Shown here: in pieces, positions 56,720 through 64,000 of the stretch
Position numbering within the stretch: position 1 is the first letter of the stretch
Layout: each line of letters starts with the position of its first letter
Assembly (NCBI RefSeq): GCF_004364335.1
Contig: NZ_SOCR01000003.1
Location: forward strand, 434,001-498,000
Origin: Pseudomonas graminis
Lineage (GTDB): Bacteria > Pseudomonadota > Gammaproteobacteria > Pseudomonadales > Pseudomonadaceae
DNA: 64,000 nt
Direction of reading: 5' to 3'
The notes under the pieces: model-generated
Told to the model about the DNA's origin: nothing
The model's input: the letters and a program-made list of their open reading frames with translations, nothing else
The model's database searches: none
Program-made: the position numbers and the translations under genes

Positions 56720-57166
56720 TAACTACCTTGTCTGCAACAGACCGCAGATCCTCAAAGCCGGGTTTTTTTCGGAAAAACGGGCGAGACCTGCGGCGAAAGC
56801 CGCACGGGGCGACGAATAGGGAAGGCGCGAGGGTATAAGAAAATGTCGCCTGATGCCAAGGCCCGCCGTGACGGAAAATCGTAGTCGGACGTTCGGTAGC
56901 CTAAAAGCGGTGTTCGCGGGACGCTTTTCATGTAACGAAGTGCTACAGTCACAATTCTGCGCAGGCCATTCGCCATCGCATTAGTCCTGATTGGGCAGGT
57001 CGCTTGTGACGCTCTTTGGCGTCGCCGCGATGACTGCCCGATTCGCAACAGTCGCAACCACTGTGCAGCCTTATGCGACATGCTTCACGCCGCGGAAACC
57101 CGGACGTTTCCTAAACCATCGGCGTGGGTTATAAAGGCCGCTTATGTCCTCCAAAAGAGGTGGGGA
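56720..57166. other. argF regulatory region and leader of the next gene
   Basis: A 447-base divergent gap. Besides the argF promoter and ArgR site it contains no recognisable gene; the frame at 57080-57166 in phase with the next gene is not conserved-looking and a good ribosome site at 57157 marks the real start. Confidence 0.5.
56832..56859 (-). promoter_or_regulatory. argF promoter with overlapping ArgR site
   Basis: On the minus strand TTGGCA (complement 56859-56854), 16 bases, TATACC (56837-56832). On the plus strand TGTCGC-N8-AA, the P. aeruginosa ArgR half-site consensus, occupies 56844-56859 and so covers the spacer and -35 box. Bound ArgR would block argF. Confidence 0.7.
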
Positions 57167-57469
57167 ATGGATTCAAAAGAGCAACAACTGACGGAACTGC
57201 TCGGGCTGACGGCTCGAACCCTTACGCACCTCACGGCGTCCATGACGTCGATGTCGTTCGAACTGATGCGCAGCGAAGACGAGGTCACACGTTCTGCGGG
57301 ACGCCGGATGATCGATCGCATGGCAACCATCAGCGGCGGACTTGACGAGCACTGGCGGCTGATCGGCGAACTCACCGGCATCCAGGTGTCTCAGGAGCAG
57401 ATCGAAACGGTTCACGAGGTGCAGATGAAGCGCAAGGTGGTCACGCCCATCGGTGGCGCCGCTTCCTGA
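57167..57469 (+). CDS. Small hypothetical protein next to argF
   Basis: A 100-residue soluble, helical protein (KEQQLTELLGLTARTLTHLT; RRMIDRMATISGGLDEHW). AGAGGTGGGG lies just before the ATG at 57167. It occupies the place of the small conserved gene next to argF in PAO1 (PA3536), but I know no function. No membrane segment or signal peptide. Confidence 0.75.
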   Translation: MDSKEQQLTELLGLTARTLTHLTASMTSMSFELMRSEDEVTRSAGRRMIDRMATISGGLDEHWRLIGELTGIQVSQEQIETVHEVQMKRKVVTPIGGAAS

Positions 57470-57616
57470 GTGACGTTTTCTTCATCGGGTGAGCTATCGG
57501 CTCGCCTGATGCTGCCCGATTCACGGCGCTGACATTTCTGGCGCATCGCCTGCACAGGTCCCATAGTTTTGTATCCGCGATCGGCCTGATCGCCCTATAA
57601 AAACTCGAGACTGGCG

Positions 57617-59725
57617 ATGACCAAGACTCTCCACCACCGTGCCTGCCACCTGTGCGAGGCGATCTGCGGCCTCACCCTCGAAACCACTCTGCAGGACGAC
57701 GCTACCACCCTGATTACCTCGATCAAGGGTGATCCCCAGGACACGTTCAGTCGCGGGCATATCTGCCCCAAAGCCGTGGCGCTGCAAGACATCCAGAATG
57801 ACCCCGATCGCCTCCGGCAGCCCATGCAGCGCATTGGCGACGACTGGCAGCCAATCGAGTGGCAGGCCGCGTTTGAGCTGATTGCCGAGCGCCTGGCCGG
57901 GATTCAGGAGCGCCACGGTTCGAATTCGGTGGCGGTGTACCAAGGCAACCCCAGCGTGCACAACTATGGGCTGATGACCCACAGCAATTATTTTCTCGGG
58001 CTGCTGAAAACCCGCAATCGTTATTCCGCAACATCTGTAGACCAGCTTCCCCATCATCTGACCAGTCATTTGATGTACGGCCACGGCCTGCTGCTGCCCA
58101 TCGCCGACATTGACCACACCGATTTCATGCTCATCCTCGGCGGTAATCCGCTGGCGTCCAACGGCAGCATCATGACCGTGCCCGACGTCGAAAAGCGCCT
58201 GAGGGCGATCCAGGCCCGTGGCGGCAAAGTCGTTGTGGTCGATCCGCGCCGCAGCGAGACGGCCGCCATTGCCGATCAGCACCTGTTCATCCGCCCGGGT
58301 GGCGACGCGGCATTTCTGTTCGGCGTGCTGCACACCCTGTTTGCCGAAGGCCTGACCCGAGAAAGCCACCTTGCGGTTGATGGCTTGGAGGACGTCCGCG
58401 CGGCCGTCAGCGAGATGAACGCCGACGCCATGAGCCCTCGATGCGGCGTGCCTGCCGAGCAGATCAGGCAGCTCGCGCGGGACTTCGCCGCTGCCGAAAG
58501 TGCGGTGTGTTATGGGCGTATGGGCATTTCCACCCAGGCGTTTGGCACGCTGTGCCACTGGCTGGTGCAACTGATCAATCTGGTCACCGGCAATCTCGAT
58601 CGTTCAGGCGGTGCGCTGTGCACCGAGCCCGCGCTGGATCTGGTGGAGTCAACCTCCGGCGGCAGCTTCAACCGTTGGCAGAGTCGCGTCTCGCAACTGC
58701 CTGAGTACGGCGGCGAGCTGCCGGTTTCCGCGCTGGCCGAGGAAATGCTGACGCCGGGGGAGGGGCAGATCAAGGCGCTGATTACGGTCGCGGGCAACCC
58801 GGTGTTGTCGACGCCCAACGGCCGTCAGCTCGACACCGCGCTTGAAGGGCTGGAGTTCATGGTCAGCGTCGATTTGTACATCAACGAAACCACGCGGCAC
58901 GCAGACCTGATCCTGCCATCGACGTCCGCGCTGGAGAATGACCACTACGACACCACGTTCAACATGTTCGCGGTGCGCAACGTCACACGGTTCAACCGCG
59001 CAATCCTCGCCAAGCCCGAGGGCGCCTTGCACGACTGGGAAATCTTTGTCGGGCTCGCCCAGGCGTTCGCACTGAAAACCGGCCGCGAGCTGAAACCGAC
59101 GATGCCGCCGGCGCAGATGGTCGATCGCGGTTTGCGCGGCGGACTGTATGGCGATGCTTCGCCGTTGAAGTTGTCGCTGGAGACACTGGCGCAGTATCCC
59201 CACGGTCTGGACCTTGGCCCACTCAAACCCAATCTTGCCGCGCGCCTGAAAACCGTGAACCAGCGGGTGCAGGCCGCGCCGCCATTGATTCTCGCTGACA
59301 TTGCCCGTTTCGCCGGGGAGCCTGCGCCCCAGGCCGATGGCCTGATGCTCATCGGCCGGCGCCATGTGCGCAGTAATAATTCCTGGATGCACAATTACCA
59401 CCGCCTGGTGAAAGGTAAGCCGCGCCATCAGTTGCTGATGCACCCCGACGACTTGCTCAGCCGGGGGTTGATGGACGGTCAGCGGGTCAGGGTCAGCTCG
59501 CGGGTCGGCGTGATCGAGGTCGAAGTGATGGGCAGCACCGACATGATGCGTGGTGTCGTCAGCCTGCCCCATGGCTGGGGCCACGGTCGTCCGGGCGTAA
59601 AAATGGAGATCGCGACGGCCCAGCCAGGTGAAAGCGCGAATGACCTGACTGACGAGCGGGCACTGGACGGGATTTCCGGTAACGCCGTGTTGAACGGGGT
59701 GCCGGTCACTGTCGCCGCGGCATGA
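57617..59725 (+). CDS. Molybdopterin oxidoreductase with N-terminal [4Fe-4S] site
   Basis: A 702-residue member of the DMSO reductase family. Cys10, Cys13, Cys17 and Cys50 (ACHLCEAIC ... GHICPKA) bind a 4Fe-4S cluster; VVVVDPRRSETAAIADQHLFI and the late motif SLPHGWGHGRPGVKM contact the bis-MGD cofactor. It lacks a Tat signal, so it is cytosolic, and no electron-transfer subunit is encoded nearby. It resembles assimilatory-type or stand-alone oxidoreductases; the substrate is unknown. An ATG at 57617 follows GAGACTGGCG. Confidence 0.87.
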   Translation: MTKTLHHRACHLCEAICGLTLETTLQDDATTLITSIKGDPQDTFSRGHICPKAVALQDIQNDPDRLRQPMQRIGDDWQPIEWQAAFELIAERLAGIQERHGSNSVAVYQGNPSVHNYGLMTHSNYFLGLLKTRNRYSATSVDQLPHHLTSHLMYGHGLLLPIADIDHTDFMLILGGNPLASNGSIMTVPDVEKRLRAIQARGGKVVVVDPRRSETAAIADQHLFIRPGGDAAFLFGVLHTLFAEGLTRESHLAVDGLEDVRAAVSEMNADAMSPRCGVPAEQIRQLARDFAAAESAVCYGRMGISTQAFGTLCHWLVQLINLVTGNLDRSGGALCTEPALDLVESTSGGSFNRWQSRVSQLPEYGGELPVSALAEEMLTPGEGQIKALITVAGNPVLSTPNGRQLDTALEGLEFMVSVDLYINETTRHADLILPSTSALENDHYDTTFNMFAVRNVTRFNRAILAKPEGALHDWEIFVGLAQAFALKTGRELKPTMPPAQMVDRGLRGGLYGDASPLKLSLETLAQYPHGLDLGPLKPNLAARLKTVNQRVQAAPPLILADIARFAGEPAPQADGLMLIGRRHVRSNNSWMHNYHRLVKGKPRHQLLMHPDDLLSRGLMDGQRVRVSSRVGVIEVEVMGSTDMMRGVVSLPHGWGHGRPGVKMEIATAQPGESANDLTDERALDGISGNAVLNGVPVTVAAA

Positions 59726-59841
59726 TGGCCATCATCTTCATCGCAGCGATCAAGGCCAAGACCGAGCGTTATGCTCGGGAATCGTTTAGAATGCGCCACC
59801 GTGTCGACACATACAGTCGTAAAGTTTAGCCGAGGTGCTCC

Positions 59842-60171
59842 ATGGATATTATCGAAACGATCAAAGACCAGATTGCCAGCAACACCGTTCTGCTTTACAT
59901 GAAAGGCGCTCCGAATGCCCCGCAGTGTGGCTTTTCGGCCAAGGCTTCTCAGGCACTGATGGCGTGTGGCGAAAAGTTCGCGTACGTCGATATCCTGCAG
60001 AACCCGGAAATCCGCGCCAATCTGCCGAAATACGCCAACTGGCCAACCTTCCCGCAACTGTGGGTCGGTGGTGAGCTGGTCGGCGGTAGCGACATCATCA
60101 CTGAAATGCAGGCTGACGGTTCGCTGCAGGAACTGGTGAAAGCCGCTGTTGCGAAAAACGCCACTGCCTGA
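59842..60171 (+). CDS. grxD: Monothiol glutaredoxin Grx4
   Basis: A 109-residue CGFS glutaredoxin (Cys29-Gly-Phe-Ser in NAPQCGFSAKASQAL) that binds and transfers 2Fe-2S clusters with glutathione. Also present are WPTFPQLWVGGELVGGSDI. GAGGTG precedes the ATG. It is placed before the bacterioferritin pair, a common iron-handling neighbourhood in Pseudomonas. Confidence 0.96.
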   Translation: MDIIETIKDQIASNTVLLYMKGAPNAPQCGFSAKASQALMACGEKFAYVDILQNPEIRANLPKYANWPTFPQLWVGGELVGGSDIITEMQADGSLQELVKAAVAKNATA

Positions 60172-60185
60172 TTTGGGCAGTCGTA

Positions 60186-60222
60186 AAAAAGCCCCGCTCT
60201 CTGCCGAGACGCGGGGCTTTTT
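60186..60222 (+). terminator. Bidirectional terminator between grxD and bfr
   Basis: Stem AAAAAAGCCCCGC / GCGGGGCTTTTTT with a 13-base loop. T-runs lie on both sides, so it can end both grxD and the convergent bfr gene. Confidence 0.92.
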
Positions 60223-60247
60223 TATTGGGCGGTGTCAGGGACGAGTA

Positions 60248-60724
60248 TCAGTCCTCTTCGCCCATCTGCGATTGCAGGTAGTTCTCGATGCCGACCTTGT
60301 CGATCAGGCCCAGCTGGGTTTCCAGCCAGTCGATGTGCTCTTCTTCCGATTCCAGAATGTCTTCCAGCATCTCGCGGCTGCCGAAGTCACCCACGGTTTC
60401 GCAATGCGCGATGGCGGCCTTCAAATCGGCGTGGCCCTTGCGCTCGATGCGCAGGTCACACTCAAGCATTTCCTTGGTGTGTTCGCCGATCAGGATCTTG
60501 CCCAGGTCCTGCAGGTTGGGCAGGCCTTCCAGGAACAGGATGCGCTTGATCAGTTTGTCAGCGTGTTTCATCTCGTCGATGGATTCGTGGTACTCGTGTT
60601 TGCCTAACTTGTTCAGGCCCCAGTCTTCGTACATGCGCGCATGCAGGAAGTACTGATTGATCGCGACCAGCTCGTTACCGAGGATCTTGTTGAGATGCTG
60701 GATGACTGTGATGTCGCCTTTCAT
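60248..60724 (-). CDS. bfrB: Bacterioferritin (BfrB type)
   Basis: A 158-residue iron-storage subunit; 24 of them form a shell. Ferroxidase ligands Glu18, Glu51, His54 and Glu94/Glu127/His130 and the haem ligand Met52 (DEMKHADK) are all present, which marks the BfrB form. The partner ferredoxin gene bfd lies upstream, transcribed from its own promoter 200 bases away. Confidence 0.96.
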   Translation of the reverse strand: MKGDITVIQHLNKILGNELVAINQYFLHARMYEDWGLNKLGKHEYHESIDEMKHADKLIKRILFLEGLPNLQDLGKILIGEHTKEMLECDLRIERKGHADLKAAIAHCETVGDFGSREMLEDILESEEEHIDWLETQLGLIDKVGIENYLQSQMGEED

Positions 60725-60886
60725 GATCGGGTCCTGTCGAAGGTATAGGTAATACAGGCCGCAAGTCTGAGCCCCCTCTATAACTCTGTCAAACCTAAGT
60801 TATTGAATACTAAGTGAAAATAAATAGGAATAAGAATGTTTGTGTTCCGCATCTTGTTGCTAAGCGATTGAATTAAAGGCATAAAA

Positions 60887-60907
60887 AAACCGGACAGTGT
60901 CCGGTTT
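60887..60907 (-). terminator. Terminator after bfd
   Basis: AAACCGGACA / TGTCCGGTTT stem (10 bp, 1-base loop region GTG) with A/T runs on both sides. On the minus strand it follows the bfd stop by about 18 bases and ends with seven T. Confidence 0.88.
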
Positions 60908-60924
60908 TGTTTGAAGGCGGTCAT

Positions 60925-61143
60925 TCAGGCAGCTGAAAATTCTGCGGGATAGGCGAGGGCGGCATGGCTGGTTTGCAGCTCGGTCAGGGTTTCGCGCACT
61001 ACTTCCTTCGCAAGGCAGGCACATTTCCCACATTTGCTGGCGACACCCAGGGTCTCGCGGACGTCACGATAGCTGCAGCATCCTTCCATGATTGCATCAC
61101 GGATTTGTCCGTCGGTAACACCTTGGCAGAGGCAGACATACAT
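60925..61143 (-). CDS. bfd: Bacterioferritin-associated ferredoxin
   Basis: A 72-residue [2Fe-2S] protein that reduces and mobilises iron in BfrB. Cluster cysteines Cys4, Cys6, Cys38 and Cys41 (VCLCQGVTDGQI; ASKCGKCACLA) are in place. A Fur-like element lies upstream, matching its induction in low iron in P. aeruginosa. Confidence 0.95.
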   Translation of the reverse strand: MYVCLCQGVTDGQIRDAIMEGCCSYRDVRETLGVASKCGKCACLAKEVVRETLTELQTSHAALAYPAEFSAA

Positions 61144-61184
61144 ATAAGAAACCGTCGCTGAGTGATTGGCTCAATGCGAGGGAT

Positions 61185-61209
61185 ACTAATGTTAATGAGA
61201 ATGCTTGTC
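61185..61209. promoter_or_regulatory. Candidate Fur box upstream of bfd
   Basis: ACTAATGTTAATGAGAATG and following bases hold repeated AATGnnAAT / GAGAATG units as in the Fur box, about 45 bases before the bfd start. Confidence 0.6.
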
Positions 61210-61314
61210 AAAACTACTCAGGCTCCTTCGCGTGGCTACCGATGAGTGGTCAGGTACGGCGATCGGCCTGATCGCTTGTGAGGGTTGTGTGTGTATCCAT
61301 TAACGGCGGTTGGG

Positions 61315-61570
61315 CTGATTATGGTTCCGCCCTTACGGCGGGTCACTTTTTCCAACAGCCGAAAAAGTAACCAAAAAGGCCGTGCTCCTGGTTGGGCCCT
61401 TCCTTCGTCGGAATACCTTCACTCCGGTCTCGCTCCGTGGGCCCGCGCCGAACGGACATCCGTGTCCTGACGGCGCTCTCGCCGCATCCCTGCGGCTCGG
61501 CCCACTGCGCGAGACCTGCGTTCAGCCTGCACCCAAGTCGCGTTCTGCGGTGACTGAGCCTTTTGCGTAA
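61315..61570. repeat. Dispersed intergenic repeat (GGCGGGTCACTTTTTCC type)
   Basis: The stretch starts GGTTCCGCCCTTACGGCGGG, continues with AAAAAGTAACCAAAAAGG and GCCCTTCCTTCGTCGGAATA, and ends near GGTGACTGAGCC. I recall this as a widespread non-coding repeat in Pseudomonas and Xanthomonas genomes, often misannotated as short proteins. The open frame on the minus strand (61343-61579) is such a spurious frame. Confidence 0.65.
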
Positions 61571-61592
61571 GATGGTCAAAAGCAGAACAAGA

Positions 61593-61663
61593 GCTTCCCG
61601 GCTGAAGCCGGTCCTACAGGCGCGCGCGGTCTATCAGTGGGACCGGCTTTAGCCGGGAAGGGG
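61593..61663. repeat. REP doublet, CCGGCTTTAGCCGG subtype
   Basis: Arms TTCCCGGCTGAAGCCGGTCC ... GGACCGGCTTTAGCCGGGAA, inverted and facing outward relative to the copy at 21839. Each arm is also self-complementary. Confidence 0.88.
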
Positions 61664-61722
61664 CCAATCGGGGCGCTTAGGGCTTTAGGCTGGTCACTGC
61701 CATCAATCCCACCCCATAAAAA

Positions 61723-61742
61723 ACCGGCCACTTGGGCCGGTT
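61723..61742 (-). terminator. Terminator of rnt (pyrC-rnt operon)
   Basis: AACCGGCC / GGCCGGTT stem, followed on the minus strand by TTTTTT. It lies about 25 bases after the rnt stop. Confidence 0.88.
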
Positions 61743-61766
61743 CGTTCATTGCCTAGCAGCAGCGAC

Positions 61767-62444
61767 TCAATTGTCGAAGTCGTGCCAGCCGCCCATTTCT
61801 TTCCAGCGGTTGACGATGCCGCAGAACAGTTCGGCTGTCTTCTCGGTGTCGTAACGCGCCGAATGGGCTTCGCGGCCGTCGAAATCGATGTCCGCCGACT
61901 GGCAGGCTTTCGCCAGAACAGTCTGACCGTACGCCAGGCCCGCCAGCGTCGCCGTGTCAAAGCTGGAGAACGGATGGAACGGATTGCGCTTCATGTCCAG
62001 CCGGGCAACCGCTGCGTTGAGGAAGCCCAGGTCGAAGCTGGCATTGTGACCGACCAGAATCGCGCGTTTGCAGCCGTTGGCTTTCAGGCCCTTGCGGATG
62101 CCGCGGAAGATGTCCGTCAGCGCGGTTTCTTCGCTCACGGCCATGCGCAGCGGGTGATCCAGCTTGATGCCGGTGAACTCTAGCGCCGCCGCTTCAACGT
62201 TGGCGCCTTCGAAAGGTTCGACACGGAAAAAGTAGGTGTGATCTGGAAAGACAAAGCCTTTCTCGTCCATGCCAATCGTCGTGGCCGCGATTTCCAGCAA
62301 CGCATCAGTGGCGCAATTGAAGCCGCCTGTTTCTACGTCAACAACAACGGGCAGGTAACCGCGAAAACGGGCCGCCATCGGGTGCCGGGATCCTGTACCG
62401 CCACCGGAACCTTCTTGCTCGTCTTCGTAATGTTCTTCACTCAC
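61767..62444 (-). CDS. rnt: Ribonuclease T
   Basis: A 225-residue DEDDh exonuclease that trims tRNA and stable RNA 3' ends. The first acidic motif [11 protein letters not shown] and the third motif [12 protein letters not shown] and [13 protein letters not shown] are intact. It overlaps pyrC by 4 bases and is translationally coupled to it. The order pyrC-rnt is standard in Pseudomonas. Confidence 0.95.
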   Translation of the reverse strand: MSEEHYEDEQEGSGGGTGSRHPMAARFRGYLPVVVDVETGGFNCATDALLEIAATTIGMDEKGFVFPDHTYFFRVEPFEGANVEAAALEFTGIKLDHPLRMAVSEETALTDIFRGIRKGLKANGCKRAILVGHNASFDLGFLNAAVARLDMKRNPFHPFSSFDTATLAGLAYGQTVLAKACQSADIDFDGREAHSARYDTEKTAELFCGIVNRWKEMGGWHDFDN

Positions 62445-63487
62445 GCGTGTTCCTCCAGCAGGCGCCAGCGCAGTTTTTCACCGGCGCGCAGCGGGATAAC
62501 AGAAAGCTCGCCAAACGGCAGGCTGGCGGGAGCCGTCCACTCGTCACGAACCAGGGTAATGGTGTCGGTGTTGGCCGGCAGGCCATAGAACGCCGGGCCG
62601 TGCAGACTGGCGAAACCTTCCAGCTTGTCCAGTGCATTGCGTGATTCGAACGCCTCGGCGTAAAGCTCGATGGCGGCGAACGCGGTGTAACAGCCGGCAC
62701 AACCGCACGCCGCTTCTTTCGCGTGCTGCGCGTGGGGTGCGGAGTCTGTCCCCAGGAAGAACTTGCTGCTGCCACTGGCGGCGGCATCGAGCAGGGCAAC
62801 CTGATGGGTATTGCGCTTGAGAATCGGCAGGCAATAGAAGTGAGGGCGAATACCGCCCACCAGCATGTGGTTGCGGTTGTACAGCAGGTGGTGAGCCGTG
62901 ATGGTCGCGCCCACATTGGCCGATGCTTCATTGACGAACTGCACGGCGTCGGCGGTGGTGATGTGTTCGAACACCACTTTCAACGTCGGAAAACGCTCGA
63001 CGACACGGCGCATGTGCTCGTCGATGAAAATCTTTTCGCGGTCGAATACGTCGATGTCGCCGCGGGTCACTTCGCCGTGGATCAGCAGCGGCAGGCCTGC
63101 TTCAGCCATCGCCTCGAGCACCGGGAAGATCTTGTCGACGCTGGTCACGCCCGAATCGGAATTGGTCGTCGCGCCTGCCGGGTATAGCTTGGCGGCATAC
63201 ACGAAGCCACTGGCCTTGGCGGCGCGAATCTCTTCGGGCTGCGTCAGGTCGGTGAGGTAAAGCACCATCAGCGGCTCGAAGCGGCTGCCTTGCGGACGTG
63301 CAGCGAGGATGCGCTGACGATAGGCGTCCGCTTGCTCCGCGTTGCGTACCGGAGGCACGAGGTTCGGCATGATGATCGCGCGGCCAAAAGTGCGCGCTAC
63401 GTCGGCGACGGTGTGGGGCAGAACAGCGCCATCTCGAAGATGGATATGCCAGTCGTCGGGGCGCAGGAGGGTCAGGCGTTCGGACAT
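62441..63487 (-). CDS. pyrC: Dihydroorotase
   Basis: A 348-residue class II dihydroorotase that cyclises carbamoyl aspartate in pyrimidine synthesis. Zinc-binding HIHLRDG near residue 14, carbamylated Lys in [14 protein letters not shown], His residues in LLIHGEV and [10 protein letters not shown], and the catalytic Asp of LGTDSAPH are all present. ATG 63487 is used, as the family begins [16 protein letters not shown]; 63508 would add seven residues. Confidence 0.95.
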   Translation of the reverse strand: MSERLTLLRPDDWHIHLRDGAVLPHTVADVARTFGRAIIMPNLVPPVRNAEQADAYRQRILAARPQGSRFEPLMVLYLTDLTQPEEIRAAKASGFVYAAKLYPAGATTNSDSGVTSVDKIFPVLEAMAEAGLPLLIHGEVTRGDIDVFDREKIFIDEHMRRVVERFPTLKVVFEHITTADAVQFVNEASANVGATITAHHLLYNRNHMLVGGIRPHFYCLPILKRNTHQVALLDAAASGSSKFFLGTDSAPHAQHAKEAACGCAGCYTAFAAIELYAEAFESRNALDKLEGFASLHGPAFYGLPANTDTITLVRDEWTAPASLPFGELSVIPLRAGEKLRWRLLEEHA

Positions 63488-63554
63488 TGGGGATTCCAGG
63501 CGGGTCAAACTCGCTGGGAATGCTACCGGAAAAGACTCCTCCAGGCACTCGCTA

Positions 63555-63580
63555 TCAAGTTTTGCGGGAAGTTACCGATA
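63555..63580 (+). promoter_or_regulatory. Candidate FliA (sigma-28) promoter of motY
   Basis: TCAAG, 14 bases, ACCGATA: this matches TCAAG-N14-GCCGATA with one difference. It lies 52 bases before the motY GTG and is consistent with flagellar class control of motY. Confidence 0.7.
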
Positions 63581-63631
63581 GCCACGTGTAAGTCATAAAT
63601 CTTGTTACACGTGAATTTAGTGGAGCCTCCC

Positions 63632-64000
63632 GTGCGCCAGCGATATCTAGCCTTGCTCAGCGCGTTTGCCAGTCTGCCGGCCATGGCGCTCACCTTCCAG
63701 ACCCGTCTGGAGAATATTGAGTGGAAGGTGGAAGGCGATCAGTTCGAGTGCAGACTGACGCAGCCGATCACTGATTTCGGTGCCGGCGAGTTCGTGCGTC
63801 GCGCGGGTGAGCAGCCGACGTTTCGGCTGAAGGCAAACGGTTACAGCCTGGCGTCCGGTTCGGCCATGTTGATTGCCGCTGCGGCGCCGTGGCAGCCGGG
63901 TCGCAGTGATCTCAATCTTGGCGCCGTTAAAGTCAACAGCGGCGAGACTCCTTTCAATACCAACCAGGCCCAGGCTACGCGCCTGATTGCGGGCCTGATG
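63632..64000 (+). CDS. motY: Flagellar motor protein MotY, 5' part
   Basis: A frame open from GTG 63632 to the window end (123 codons, no stop). It begins with a signal peptide (VRQRYLALLSAFASLPAMA) and continues with TFQTRLENIEWKVEGDQFEC and WQPGRSDLNLGAVKVNSG, which fits the N-terminal domain of MotY; the peptidoglycan-binding OmpA-like domain would be beyond the window. GGAG lies 7 bases upstream. PAO1 has motY (PA3526) directly after pyrC in the same arrangement. A FliA-type promoter lies upstream. Confidence 0.85.
   Translation, partial: MRQRYLALLSAFASLPAMALTFQTRLENIEWKVEGDQFECRLTQPITDFGAGEFVRRAGEQPTFRLKANGYSLASGSAMLIAAAAPWQPGRSDLNLGAVKVNSGETPFNTNQAQATRLIAGLM

Larger units (their letters stand above)
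61210..61722. other. Gene-free stretch between bfd and rnt
   Basis: About 510 bases. It holds a dispersed intergenic repeat (61315-61570) and a REP doublet (61593-61663). In PAO1 a peroxiredoxin gene lies between bfd and rnt; none is found here. Confidence 0.75.

Noticed and set aside
61343..61579. 78-codon minus-strand frame between bfd and rnt
   Set aside because: Lies in a dispersed non-coding repeat; such frames are often annotated but are not conserved as protein.

Overview
This window is an ordinary chromosomal stretch of a Pseudomonas, most likely from the fluorescens/syringae side of the genus. The evidence is high GC, the PAO1-like gene order lepA-lepB-rnc-era-recO-pdxJ, cmoAB, gcd-oprB, aauRS-aatJQMP, glp, argF-grxD-bfrB-bfd-rnt-pyrC-motY, and many paired REP hairpins (core like GGAGCGCGCTTGCCCGCG) between convergent or loosely spaced genes. 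No prophage, integron, transposase, CRISPR array, rRNA or tRNA was recognised.

Layout. 1-5.7 kb: translation, secretion and RNA-processing operon (lepA 3' part, lepB, DUF4845 gene, rnc, era), then recO and pdxJ. 5.8-7.6 kb: cmoA-cmoB (wobble-uridine modification). 7.8-12.8 kb: a chemoreceptor with a C-terminal cytosolic sensor, a chagasin-like lipoprotein and a second Lon protease (AsrA type). 13.0-17.4 kb: a tightly overlapping four-gene unit (cupredoxin-like protein, HAMP-GGDEF-EAL protein, DUF3034 outer-membrane-like protein, truncated haemoglobin lipoprotein). 17.5-21.5 kb: membrane glucose dehydrogenase and OprB porin. 22-24.5 kb: small DNA-binding protein, Pr6Pr membrane protein, then a His-rich PadR regulator with a siderophore-interacting flavoprotein (YqjI/YqjH-like). 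24.6-31.1 kb is the most accessory-looking part: a large penicillin-binding protein gene broken by a stop codon, an unrecognised AT-richer gene, OpgC, an orphan antitoxin-like HTH gene and a small hypothetical. 31.3-35.4 kb: zinc-independent ribosomal protein L31, ddlA, a Nudix gene, a REP cluster, metR and a short metE remnant. 35.5-37.3 kb: alpha/beta hydrolase and a FrnE-like DsbA protein. 37.4-41.7 kb: a GntR / ADP-ribosylglycohydrolase / NCS1 permease / PfkB kinase unit resembling yegW-yegU-yegV with a different transporter. 41.8-48.7 kb: the acidic amino acid system AauRS-AatJQMP with a sigma-54 promoter and AauR site. 48.8-53.0 kb: glpD, glpR, glpK without glpF. 53.3-56.7 kb: ybaK, phzF-like, an ABC ATPase and argF. 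57.2-63.5 kb: small hypothetical, a molybdopterin oxidoreductase, grxD, bfr, bfd, rnt, pyrC. The window ends inside motY.

Main points of interest: two otherwise intact genes each carry one in-frame stop exactly where a CAG/CAA glutamine codon fits (TAG at 13244, TAA at complement 27521); metE beside metR is reduced to part of its N-terminal half; the cupredoxin/EAL/DUF3034/haemoglobin operon and the yegWUV-like operon are conserved-looking units without a settled function and are the best candidates for undescribed systems. Function calls rest on reading translated motifs and remembered family features; no database search was run.
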